Assembly: GCF_001544195.1 (NCBI RefSeq)
Contig: NZ_BCPY01000009.1
Location: 1-64,000, forward strand
DNA length: 64,000 bases
From: Tetragenococcus solitarius NBRC 100494
Lineage (GTDB): Bacteria; Bacillota; Bacilli; Lactobacillales; Enterococcaceae
Direction of reading: 5' to 3'
The position numbers were made by a program, and so were the translations under genes. The notes beneath the pieces are model-generated. The model ran no database searches. It was not told the origin of the DNA and saw only the letters and a list, made by a program, of their open reading frames with translations. The stretch's first letter is position 1. Every line of letters begins with the position of its first letter. Of the stretch, positions 30,470-41,190 are shown in pieces.

Positions 30470-30496
30470 ATTGTTATTTTTAATTTCATCAAAAAA

Positions 30497-30534
30497 GGCG
30501 AAATGATATCGGATCATCATTTCGCCCTTTTTTT
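30497..30534. terminator. bidirectional terminator
   Basis: GGCGAAATGAT pairs with ATCATTTCGCC (30497-30507 with 30516-30526). As lie before and Ts after, so it ends both oadB and the convergent oppA-like gene. Confidence 0.9.
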
Positions 30535-32164
30535 ATTTTCTTTGAATATTTTTTAATGTCACAGGTGCGGCAAAAGTGTGATACTGCATGCCGCTAATCT
30601 CTTTACTTTGTAAGACGGATTGTTGATTTTGACTAATCGAAATCATGCCCGCTGTGTTTTCCATTAATTCTTTTTCGGCTTCTACCAGCGTTTCCCAACG
30701 CTTTTCAGGATTATTCGCATACTTTTTTGAGGCATCGTCTAGCAGTTTGTCATAGCTTTTATTTGAATAATTTCGATCATTTCCTGAATACATGGTATTT
30801 AAAGTTGAGATAGGATCTTTATAATCGGGCGTCCAATAAATTAAAAACATATCATAATCGCTATCACGTCCTAAATTTAACGCGGACTCTGTCGGCATTG
30901 ATTTGACATTGATAGTTAGCCCGTCAAATAAATCTTGCCATTGATATTGGATACTTTCTCCCATTTTTTTATAGTTTCCTTCATCCGTAACTAGCAATTC
31001 CAGTGTTACTTCATCACCCAATTCTTTCTTGGCTTCTTGCCAATACGCTAGGGCTTGTTTTTTATCATATTTCATTAATTTTCCAGCGTCTTGACGAAAA
31101 TCTTTTCCTGTTTCTTCATTTGTCACAAAATCTTTGGTAATTGCTCCATATAAGGGTTTGGAACCATCCGCAATGACGTTATTTACCAAATTTTCTTTGT
31201 CTACGCCTAAGGCTAAGGCTTTACGTAAATTTTCATTTTTTAAAGGAGTATCTTTGTTCTTTCTTTTTTGGTTTAAGCGAATGTAATTCATCGTTGCTGT
31301 AGGATAAGATTCAAAGTCCTCATGATTGGCATTTTGTTTAGCCATCTCGCCTGTTAAGGTGGCAACATCAAGTTGACCATCGTTATATAAATTTAAAGCA
31401 GTGGAAGATTCTTTCACCACATCATAATGGATTTTTTCAGCTTTGACGTTTTCTTGATCCCAATAATGTTCATTTTTGGTTAAATCCCAATCGGTTTTCG
31501 ACTGGTCCCAGTTTTCTACAATAAATGGTCCGTTATAAACCACTTTTTCGCTAGTACTACCATATTCATCTCCAAATTCTTCGATTGCCTTTTGATTTTG
31601 TGGGAAAAAAGTGGGAAAGGCGAGTAAAGAAGTAAAATAGGGTTTAGCTTCGGTCAGTTTAATTTCTAATGTATAATCATCAAGCGCTTTTACTCCCAGT
31701 TCATCTACATCTTTTTTTCCTTCAGAGATAGCTTCAGCGTTTTCCATAGTGTCTATCAATAAAAAACTGTAAACCAAGGCATTTTCTGGATCAATCATTT
31801 TTTTCCAAGCCGTTTCAAAATCCTGAGCGGTGACTGGATCATCATTGGACCAAGTAGCATCTTCCCTTAGTCGGATAGTATAAGTTTTGCCATCTTCAGA
31901 AATATCGGGCATTTCTTTAGCCACAGCAGGGACGACTTCATCGTCTTTATCAAGTGCATATAACCCTTCAAAAGCAGCTGTCTGAACAATGGCATCGGGA
32001 AAGTCCAACATATTAGAAGTATCTAAAGTTGTCAATTCTGATTCTGACATCAAGTTAATCGGGCGATTTTTTTGGTTTGCTTCTTTAGACTGACCTGTAC
32101 TACAACTCGTAAAAAATAGGGTAGCAGCTAATAAAACCCCTATTTTTATCAACATTTTTTTCAT
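30533..32164 (-). CDS. oligopeptide ABC transporter substrate-binding lipoprotein (OppA-like)
   Basis: This 543-aa extracellular lipoprotein has a lipobox ending at Cys21 (signal peptide LLAATLFFTSC). The rest is an SBP family 5 fold, with a VYNGPFIVENW-type segment near 215 and the C-terminal DMFLIYWTPDY region near 430. It would bind peptides or pheromones for an Opp permease. No permease or ATPase genes are nearby, so it is an orphan binding protein that probably shares an Opp system encoded elsewhere. Confidence 0.92.
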   Translation of the reverse strand: MKKMLIKIGVLLAATLFFTSCSTGQSKEANQKNRPINLMSESELTTLDTSNMLDFPDAIVQTAAFEGLYALDKDDEVVPAVAKEMPDISEDGKTYTIRLREDATWSNDDPVTAQDFETAWKKMIDPENALVYSFLLIDTMENAEAISEGKKDVDELGVKALDDYTLEIKLTEAKPYFTSLLAFPTFFPQNQKAIEEFGDEYGSTSEKVVYNGPFIVENWDQSKTDWDLTKNEHYWDQENVKAEKIHYDVVKESSTALNLYNDGQLDVATLTGEMAKQNANHEDFESYPTATMNYIRLNQKRKNKDTPLKNENLRKALALGVDKENLVNNVIADGSKPLYGAITKDFVTNEETGKDFRQDAGKLMKYDKKQALAYWQEAKKELGDEVTLELLVTDEGNYKKMGESIQYQWQDLFDGLTINVKSMPTESALNLGRDSDYDMFLIYWTPDYKDPISTLNTMYSGNDRNYSNKSYDKLLDDASKKYANNPEKRWETLVEAEKELMENTAGMISISQNQQSVLQSKEISGMQYHTFAAPVTLKNIQRK

Positions 32165-32191
32165 TGAAACTCCTCCAATCTCTCTAACAAA

Positions 32192-32215
32192 ATTCCAACT
32201 AATTCAACTTGGAAT
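32192..32215 (-). promoter_or_regulatory. hairpin in the oppA-like leader
   Basis: On the minus strand ATTCCAA and TTGGAAT form a 7-bp stem followed by TTTTGTT, 27 bases before the start codon. It looks like a weak attenuator, or a structure affecting translation. No T-box or known riboswitch motif was recognised. Confidence 0.4.
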
Positions 32216-32296
32216 AGGACAAATCTATGTTGGCACTCGCTGGAAGGCCTAGCTTAATTTGCGCAAAAAGTTCTCTTTGTAAGTCTATGTAAGCTT

Positions 32297-32324
32297 ATCA
32301 TACCGGAAAGCAGTCAATTGTCAA
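32297..32324 (-). promoter_or_regulatory. sigma-A promoter of the oppA-like gene
   Basis: On the minus strand TTGACA (32319-32324) and TATGAT (32297-32302) are 16 bp apart, a near-consensus promoter. It gives a leader of about 125 nt. Confidence 0.82.
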
Positions 32325-32621
32325 CATAATAATCTGAATAGAGCCAATTTTCTGATATTTTTATATAAATAAATTGTGAATGTGAAAAGCAGTCCTTATT
32401 AAACTATGTGAAGGAAGATAAAAAAGTGCAACTAATTTAATCTATTTGGAATGATCACTAGAAAGTGGTGAAAAATTCGAAGGAATTTGTGGAAAACTTA
32501 TATCGAATTTTTTTACTTTGCTTGAAGTTGTCCGTTTTTATTAAAAACGTTCAGATAAATTTTCATTTTATAAAGCCAAAAATGTTTCACATAGCGTAAA
32601 ACATTTTTGCTTTTTTAGTCT
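32325..32621. other. gene-free stretch with two terminator-like hairpins
   Basis: AAAAATTCGA pairs with TCGAATTTTT (32471-32480 with 32503-32512), and AAAAATGTTT pairs with AAACATTTTT (32578-32587 with 32599-32608). Both have better T tracts on the plus strand, where no gene precedes them. The second may end the leftward RpiR gene. A short unannotated plus-strand transcript is possible. Confidence 0.35.
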
Positions 32622-33404
32622 CTATTTATTTTTTGACATGTAATGATTTTCCAGTAGTTCCATAAAAGCTAATAATTTATATTTTCCCGTGCGTTCTAAG
32701 TCATGAGTTCCTAATGAAACAACAGTATCAAATAAAAAAGATAGCTTCATATGAGGATTTTGGGTAACTAAAAGATTATCTGCTTTTGAATTAATAATAG
32801 ATAAAGTGAGATCTTTTTGCATGACTAATGAGCCTTCAAGAGAAACAATCATGACTAGATCATCTGCTTTTAATTGGGGGATAATTTCATGTTGCTTTCT
32901 ACTGTCTACTGGATATACTGCTTCTTTGCCGCAACTTAAAAGAAAAGTTTGCAAAATCATTGTTATGTTACCAGGAATCAAAGTAGAAAATAGATAAATT
33001 CGTTGCGATTCTTGGATCTTATTGCTGATTTTTTCAAGCTGTTTAAAATCAAAATGCTCAATAAAGGAATGAAATTCGTCACTAACGGTTTGTAGTTCGT
33101 TTAGTAATAAATCATGGCTAGGTTGCTTTTCTTTTTTAACTAAAAGATCAAGCTCTAATTCATTTTCTTCTAATTGCATCAAAAAATAATCTTTTTTAAA
33201 TTCGCTAAATCCTTCATAACCTAGTTTTTTAGCAAAACGCGTTACGCTAGCTTCAGACAAGTGACATGCCTTAGCAATATCAGTAATTGTGATGGAACGT
33301 TTATAAAGATGATTTAAAAGGTACTGGGTGATAAGATATTCTGTGTCTCCTGTTTGATAATGATTTAAGACATCTTGAAAAGAAAGAATTAATCCGCCGC
33401 TCAT
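32622..33404 (-). CDS. RpiR-family transcriptional regulator (beta-glucoside locus)
   Basis: This 260-aa regulator has an N-terminal helix-turn-helix (SEASVTRFAKKLGYEGFSEF near 50-70) and a C-terminal SIS sugar-phosphate-binding domain (from about 105). The ATG at 33404 is chosen because AAGGAG ends 8 bases before it; the GTG at 33413 overlaps that site. It diverges from a GH1 glycosidase and EIIC gene, with an inverted repeat in between, so it likely senses a phosphorylated beta-glucoside. Confidence 0.88.
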   Translation of the reverse strand: MSGGLILSFQDVLNHYQTGDTEYLITQYLLNHLYKRSITITDIAKACHLSEASVTRFAKKLGYEGFSEFKKDYFLMQLEENELELDLLVKKEKQPSHDLLLNELQTVSDEFHSFIEHFDFKQLEKISNKIQESQRIYLFSTLIPGNITMILQTFLLSCGKEAVYPVDSRKQHEIIPQLKADDLVMIVSLEGSLVMQKDLTLSIINSKADNLLVTQNPHMKLSFLFDTVVSLGTHDLERTGKYKLLAFMELLENHYMSKNK

Positions 33405-33438
33405 AAAATCCACTCCTTTTTTAAATTGTATCTTTAAT

Positions 33439-33473
33439 TTTCATAAAATGAAAGTTTATTATATTTTATGAAA
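33439..33473. promoter_or_regulatory. candidate RpiR operator
   Basis: TTTCATAAAAT (33439-33449) and ATTTTATGAAA (33463-33473) form a perfect 11-bp inverted repeat between the divergent regulator and GH1 genes, a natural place for the RpiR protein to control both. Confidence 0.6.
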
Positions 33474-33493
33474 GTTCAGTGATAAATTCGAAA

Positions 33494-33508
33494 GTGTAAG
33501 CGCTTGTT
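33494..33508 (+). promoter_or_regulatory. cre-like CcpA site
   Basis: GTGTAAGCGCTTGTT closely fits the cre core (TGNAANCGNWW). It lies just upstream of the probable -10 element (TATGCT, 33511-33516) of the GH1 operon, consistent with catabolite repression. Confidence 0.6.
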
Positions 33509-33553
33509 ATTATGCTATGCTGAACTTACAAATTTTTAGAAGGGAGAATTTAA

Positions 33554-34930
33554 ATGAGATTACGTGATGATTTTTATTGGGGAAATTCCGTATCTAGTAT
33601 GCAAACAGAGGGTGCTTGGAATGAAGGAGGTAAAGGAAAGTCTGTCTATGATATAAGAAAAGCTAGCAAAAATGCTTCAGATTGGAAAGTTGCGACAGAT
33701 TCTTACCATCGTTACCAAGAAGACTTTGATTATATGCAAGATTTAGGAATGAATATGTACCGATTTCAAATCTCTTGGAGTCGGGTTAACCCACAAGGAA
33801 ACGGCGAATGGAACGAAGAGGGAATTGCTTTTTATGATCAATTCATTGATGAACTAATTGCACGTGGAATTGAGCCAATGATTTGTTTGTATCACTTTGA
33901 CATGCCGCTATATTTGGCTGAGAAATATAATGGGTTTATTTCTAAAGAGGTGGTAGATGCTTTTATTCGTTATGGTAAAGAGATGGTGGATCGTTTTGGA
34001 CATAAGGTAAAACACTGGTTGACTTTCAATGAACAAAATATCTTTAGCATGCCAGACGAAGGATTTAGAGTGGCCGGTTATTTAGCGGGTGAAAAAACAT
34101 TAGAAGAGCTGTATCAAATTCAACATAATACGATGTTTTGTCATGCTAGTATTGCCAATTATATTCATACAAATACTGATGCTAAAATTAGTGGTATGTT
34201 AGCTTATCAGGAAGTTTATCCAGCGACCAGTCATCCTGAAGATGTACGTTTGGCTCGCGAATTTGATGAGTTTATGAATCATCATTATTTAGAGATGTTT
34301 TCTAAAGGCAAGCGGTCGGATTCTTATTTGAAATTTATTGACAATCAAAAATTTAATTTGAATATTAGCGAAATAGAGCTAGAGGAAATTGCTCATTTAC
34401 GTAGTGATTATTTATCCTTTAGTTATTATTCAAGTACGACAATTGATCATACGAAAGTGCCTGAAGATACTGCGCCAAATGCTTATATGCAATTTGGTAA
34501 AAAAGATAATCCTTATATTGATACCACAGAATGGAATTGGCAGATTGATCCGGATGGTTTTCGGGACGTTTTAAATAAAATATACCAACGCTACCATTTG
34601 CCTGTTTTTCCAATTGAAAATGGCATTGGAGTTATTGAAGAGTGGGATGGTGAGCACCCAATTGAAGACGATTATCGCATCGCTTATCATAAAGAACATT
34701 TACTTGCTTTGATGAAAGCAGTGAATCAAGATGGTGTCGATGTGCTAGGGTATCTTGGTTGGGGTCTAATTGATATTTTAAGTTCACAAGGAGATATGCG
34801 TAAACGTTATGGCGTGGTTTATGTTAATCGAGAAAACCATGATTTAAAGGATTTAAAACGCGTCCCTAAAAAAAGTTATGATTGGTTAAAACAAGTCATT
34901 CATACTAATGGCGATTATCTTTTGAAGTGA
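33554..34930 (+). CDS. 6-phospho-beta-glucosidase/galactosidase (GH1)
   Basis: This 458-aa cytoplasmic glycosidase carries the GH1 acid/base Glu160 in LTFNEQN and the nucleophile Glu355 in PIENGIG. It has the phospho-sugar type C-terminal region (about 390-430). It should hydrolyse a beta-glucoside phosphorylated during PTS uptake, and the next gene encodes a cellobiose-type EIIC. AAGGGAG precedes the ATG. Gluco- versus galacto-specificity is not resolved. Confidence 0.9.
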   Translation: MRLRDDFYWGNSVSSMQTEGAWNEGGKGKSVYDIRKASKNASDWKVATDSYHRYQEDFDYMQDLGMNMYRFQISWSRVNPQGNGEWNEEGIAFYDQFIDELIARGIEPMICLYHFDMPLYLAEKYNGFISKEVVDAFIRYGKEMVDRFGHKVKHWLTFNEQNIFSMPDEGFRVAGYLAGEKTLEELYQIQHNTMFCHASIANYIHTNTDAKISGMLAYQEVYPATSHPEDVRLAREFDEFMNHHYLEMFSKGKRSDSYLKFIDNQKFNLNISEIELEEIAHLRSDYLSFSYYSSTTIDHTKVPEDTAPNAYMQFGKKDNPYIDTTEWNWQIDPDGFRDVLNKIYQRYHLPVFPIENGIGVIEEWDGEHPIEDDYRIAYHKEHLLALMKAVNQDGVDVLGYLGWGLIDILSSQGDMRKRYGVVYVNRENHDLKDLKRVPKKSYDWLKQVIHTNGDYLLK

Positions 34931-34941
34931 GGGGATAAGAG

Positions 34942-36234
34942 ATGAATAGCAGATTTATGAATAAGTTTATCGAAATAGCATCAAAAATTGGGAATCAAGT
35001 TCATTTACGTTCCTTACGCGACGCATTTGCGACCATTATCCCGATGTTTATCTTAGCTGGTTTAGCTGTGTTAATTAATAATGTATTATTTCCTTTTATT
35101 TTTTCTGGAGAAACACTGGCAACGGCTCAAGATTTTGGTAATAGCATAAATAATGGAACACTAAACGTTGCTGGTTTATTATTATGTCCGACAATTGCTT
35201 ATTTTTTATCTTCAAATAAAGGTTTTGCTAACCCCATTTCAGCGGCAGTAGTTGCATTAGCTACTTATATTACAATCATGCCTTTAGCAGTCGAGGTTCC
35301 TTTTAAAGATAGTACAGTTGAAACGACAGGGGCGTTAACTTACGAAAATTTAGGAACAGAAGCAATGTTTGTAGGAATCATTATTGGTTTAGCTGCTACC
35401 GAGATCTTATTGGCATTAAACAAAATGAAATTTTTACGCATTAGTCTAGGCGAACAAGTCCCTCCAGCTGTTTCAAAATCTTTTAGTACAATGTTGCCAG
35501 CCCTTATCACTGTGGCTTTGTTTGCTGCACTTTCTTTAATTTTACAGTTGACCCTTCATATGGATTTAATTACCTTAATTGTGACACTGATCCAACAACC
35601 ATTGCGAAAAGTGGGGACCAGTTTAGCAGGTTGGCTATTTTTGTATAACTTTGGTAATTTACTGTTTACCTTTGGAATTCATCAATCAGTTATTAATGGT
35701 CCTTTTACTGAACCCTTTTTGACTCAAAACATTAACGAAAATATGCTGGCTTATTCACAAGGAACGGAACCTCCCAATATTTTAACGATTAGTTTTCAAA
35801 CTTCTTTTGTCCAAATGGGCGGAACTGGCGCCACGTTTTGCTTGTTGATTGCGATTCTTATTTTTTCGCGAATGAAGTCTTATCGTGAAGTCGCCAAATT
35901 AAGTTTAGCACCAGGACTTTTTGAAATTAATGAACCAATGATTTTTGGGTTGCCAATTGTTTTTAATCTCCCGATGATTATACCCTTTGTTATTGTTCCT
36001 GTTGTCCAAGCATTGCTTGCTTATGCAGTAACAGCGATTGGTTGGGTCAGCAAAACAGTCGTTTTTATTCCTTGGGTGACGCCTCCTGTAATTAGTGGTT
36101 ATTTAGCGACAGCCGGTGATTGGCGAGCACCGGTATTACAGGTAATTTTAATTGCCCTGGGAGTAATCATTTATTTACCATTTTTAAAAGTCAGCGAACG
36201 TGTATTAAAACGACAAGCTGAAATGAATGAATAA
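34942..36234 (+). CDS. PTS EIIC, lactose/cellobiose family
   Basis: This 430-aa membrane permease of the cellobiose class has RDAFATIIPMFILAG near the N-terminus and a conserved FEINEPMIFGLPIVFN-type segment near residue 330. No EIIA or EIIB gene accompanies it, so it depends on lactose-family EIIA and EIIB made from another locus. It follows the GH1 gene by 11 bases and is probably co-transcribed. Confidence 0.92.
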   Translation: MNSRFMNKFIEIASKIGNQVHLRSLRDAFATIIPMFILAGLAVLINNVLFPFIFSGETLATAQDFGNSINNGTLNVAGLLLCPTIAYFLSSNKGFANPISAAVVALATYITIMPLAVEVPFKDSTVETTGALTYENLGTEAMFVGIIIGLAATEILLALNKMKFLRISLGEQVPPAVSKSFSTMLPALITVALFAALSLILQLTLHMDLITLIVTLIQQPLRKVGTSLAGWLFLYNFGNLLFTFGIHQSVINGPFTEPFLTQNINENMLAYSQGTEPPNILTISFQTSFVQMGGTGATFCLLIAILIFSRMKSYREVAKLSLAPGLFEINEPMIFGLPIVFNLPMIIPFVIVPVVQALLAYAVTAIGWVSKTVVFIPWVTPPVISGYLATAGDWRAPVLQVILIALGVIIYLPFLKVSERVLKRQAEMNE

Positions 36235-36240
36235 CATAAG

Positions 36241-36284
36241 ACAGCAAGAAAAGTTTGACCCACTTTTTCTTGCTGTTTTTCTTT
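36241..36284 (+). terminator. terminator after the cellobiose-type EIIC
   Basis: ACAGCAAGAAAAGT pairs with ACTTTTTCTTGCTGT (one bulged T), and TTTTTC follows. Confidence 0.88.
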
Positions 36285-36299
36285 TGTCGTTTGGCAGTT

Positions 36300-36463
36300 G
36301 AACGAACAATGGAAAGCAAAAATAGTGTTCGTTCATCGCTTGAATGAACATTATAATGCCAAACCATTGTTTATTCATTGGTCGAATGAACATTATAACG
36401 TTAATTCCTTATTCATTCAGCTATCGAATGAACACTATATATCCTTCACCCATCGAACGAATA
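36300..36463. repeat. array of 42-bp imperfect repeats with palindromic cores
   Basis: GAA[CT]GAAC occurs at 36300, 36342, 36384 and 36426, exactly 42 bp apart. A complementary arm ([GT]TTCATTCA-like) recurs at 36327, 36369 and 36411, also 42 bp apart, so each unit can fold. A degenerate unit ends near 36463. Because 42 is a multiple of 3, both strands stay open: the plus frame repeats a 14-residue unit containing NEHYN. No ribosome binding site supports translation. Confidence 0.75.
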
Positions 36464-36563
36464 CGGAAAATCTAAAACAATGTCCGTTCACTTTACTTAG
36501 CGAAAGTTAACTTTTGTCATTTGACTATAATAGGCGTTATAATAAAATTGTAATTTATTTATA
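36464..36563. other. gene-free sequence between the repeat array and the peptidase
   Basis: It contains TGTCCGTT (36481) followed by AACTTTTGTC (36509), which resembles the repeat units at 46024 and 46178. A probable -10 element (TATAAT, 36526-36531) serves the peptidase gene. Confidence 0.35.
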
Positions 36564-36577
36564 GAGGAAGTGGGTAG

Positions 36578-37795
36578 ATTGGAAAAAAGGAAAAAGTAGA
36601 TTTACTTCAAAAGATGATTGAAGTTAAATCAGTAAATGGTAACGAAAAAGAAGTTGCGGATATTTTAAAGAAAGTGCTAGATGACGCAGGTATTCAAAAT
36701 GAAATATTGACTTTTGGCAATAACCGGGCCAATTTAGTTGCAACTCTTGGCAAAGGACGTCCTGTATTAGCCGTTTCTGGTCATATGGATGTTGTTGAGG
36801 TAGATAAGGACAATTGGGAGACAGATCCATCTGAATTAGTGGAAAAAGATGGTATGTTTTATGGCCGGGGCGTAACCGATATGAAAGCAGGTCTTGCTGC
36901 TTTGGTGATTTCAATGGTTGAATTAAAAGAGGCAGGCACGCCAATCAATGGAACGATTAAATTACTTGCTACTGCTGGCGAAGAAGTGGGACAACCTGGT
37001 GCTGAAAAGTTAACCGAGCAAAGGTATATGAAAGATGTGGACGCTTTATTAATCGCTGAACCAAGTGGTTACCGTTGCGTTTACGCTAATAAAGGTGAAC
37101 TAAATATTACAATAGATTCTAAAGGACAAGCAGCCCATAGTTCGATGCCAAAAGCTGGTATTAATGCTGTCGAACATTTATTACATGTATTAAATAATAT
37201 TGAAACAAAGGTCAAGCAGGCAACAGATGGTATCGAAAATGAAGTATTGGGAGACACAGTATTTAACATCGATGTCATCAAAGGCGGGAACCAAATTAAC
37301 GCTATTCCAGCTTTTGCTCAAGCACAAATTAATATGCGTACCATTCCTGAATTTACAAATGCCCAGTTAGAGGATATTTTCAAAGAAGTTATTGATGAAT
37401 ATAATGATCAGACAGACGCTCAAATTGATTATTCGGTGACAATGAACACAATTGCGATTACTGGAAAAGAGGATTCATCTTTGATTCAATTAATTCAAAA
37501 AATTGGAAAACCTTATTTACAAAACCAAGAAATGTCAGACGAAGAAATCAAACAAGCTAAAAAATCAGCAGAATTAACGGGCTTGAAATTTTCAAAAGAC
37601 GAAATTTTAACTTTGGGAATGTCTGGTGGAACGGACGGTTCCAAGTTCTTAATCGATCAACCTAATGGCTTTGATTATGTGATGTTTGGACCAGGAAATG
37701 ATACCATGCATAAAGATAATGAAAGCTTATCAAAATCTATGTATTTTGATTATATTGATATCTATAAAAAATTGTTTACCGAATATTTAAAATAA
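36578..37795 (+). CDS. M20-family peptidase/deacylase (ArgE/DapE/ACY1 type) with a non-standard start
   Basis: This is a zinc-dependent cytoplasmic amidohydrolase. Metal-site motifs are SGHMDVV (near 70), GRGVTDMKAG (near 100) and TAGEEVGQPG (near 133), and a lid domain follows. The reading frame runs through GKKEKVDLLQKMIEVKSVNG, but the only in-frame start near the Shine-Dalgarno (GAGGAAG, 36564-36570) is ATT at 36578. A TTG at 36579 is one frame off, separated by a run of six As (36583-36588); seven As would restore TTG-initiated translation. The first in-frame ATG (36614) has no ribosome binding site and would drop 12 residues. Substrate unknown (acyl amino acid or dipeptide). Confidence 0.82.
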   Translation: MGKKEKVDLLQKMIEVKSVNGNEKEVADILKKVLDDAGIQNEILTFGNNRANLVATLGKGRPVLAVSGHMDVVEVDKDNWETDPSELVEKDGMFYGRGVTDMKAGLAALVISMVELKEAGTPINGTIKLLATAGEEVGQPGAEKLTEQRYMKDVDALLIAEPSGYRCVYANKGELNITIDSKGQAAHSSMPKAGINAVEHLLHVLNNIETKVKQATDGIENEVLGDTVFNIDVIKGGNQINAIPAFAQAQINMRTIPEFTNAQLEDIFKEVIDEYNDQTDAQIDYSVTMNTIAITGKEDSSLIQLIQKIGKPYLQNQEMSDEEIKQAKKSAELTGLKFSKDEILTLGMSGGTDGSKFLIDQPNGFDYVMFGPGNDTMHKDNESLSKSMYFDYIDIYKKLFTEYLK

Positions 37796-37818
37796 AAAAA
37801 CTGAATTCAAAGATTAAA

Positions 37819-37863
37819 AGCAAGTGAATGTAACCTATTAATCGGTCATTCGCTTGCTTTTTA
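37819..37863 (+). terminator. terminator after the M20 peptidase
   Basis: AGCAAGTGAATG pairs with CATTCGCTTGCT (37819-37830 with 37847-37858), followed by TTTTAT. Confidence 0.88.
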
Positions 37864-37946
37864 TTTTGGTTCATCTAACTTTTTAGCCGCGCTATTTTTA
37901 TATGCTAAAGTGTTTCATCTTCTAAAGACAACGTTTATTTGGATGC

Positions 37947-37958
37947 GGGAAATTTCCC
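37947..37958. promoter_or_regulatory. palindrome upstream of the alpha-glucoside operon
   Basis: GGGAAATTTCCC is a perfect 12-bp palindrome about 45 bp upstream of the -35 element at 38005. It is a candidate operator for the RpiR regulator at 41191-41952, on position alone. Confidence 0.35.
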
Positions 37959-38004
37959 ACAAGTTAGGAAAAATATAGAATTAAGAAGTACAGTTCCATT
38001 CCTT

Positions 38005-38032
38005 TTGAAACCCCTATCATTTTGTTTAGAAT
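38005..38032 (+). promoter_or_regulatory. promoter of the alpha-glucoside PTS operon
   Basis: TTGAAA (38005-38010) and TAGAAT (38027-38032) are spaced by 16 bp. Confidence 0.6.
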
Positions 38033-38048
38033 TTGCTAGACTTAAATC

Positions 38049-38064
38049 AGTAAAACGATTTCAA
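38049..38064 (+). promoter_or_regulatory. cre-like CcpA site downstream of the promoter
   Basis: AGTAAAACGATTTCAA fits the right half of the cre consensus fully and the left half with two mismatches. It lies about 10 bases after the expected start of transcription, a position suited to a roadblock. Confidence 0.5.
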
Positions 38065-38091
38065 ACTAATTTAAGAGGAAGTGAAAGAGTA

Positions 38092-41050
<2,959 letters not shown>

Positions 41051-41066
41051 GCGAATAAAGGATAAG

Positions 41067-41099
41067 GTCTCGGATGCTATGGTGTCTGAGACTTTTTTT
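41067..41099 (+). terminator. terminator after the GH4 gene
   Basis: GTCTCGGATGC pairs with GTGTCTGAGAC (G-U pairs included), followed by seven Ts. Confidence 0.88.
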
Positions 41100-41190
41100 G
41101 TTATAAAAGGAGATTTATTTTAATAACCACTCTAGCTCTATGCCTACGCTGTGTTACAATTAAAACACAAAAAAGTGGAGGTTGAATTTT

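Noticed and set aside
32165-32296. T-box or amino-acid riboswitch before the oppA-like gene
   Set aside because: The conserved T-box sequence and specifier features are absent; only a short hairpin is present.
36300-36463. CRISPR array
   Set aside because: The repeats are imperfect and the whole 42-bp unit recurs rather than an identical repeat with unique spacers. No cas gene lies nearby.
36298-36510. 70-aa protein with NEHYN repeats
   Set aside because: There is no ribosome binding site, the other strand is equally open, and the openness follows from a repeat length divisible by three. Kept as a repeat, not a gene.
37939-38091. 51-residue N-terminal extension of the alpha-glucoside EIICB
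   Set aside because: The promoter and cre-like site lie in this segment, and the family N-terminus begins at the ATG at 38092.
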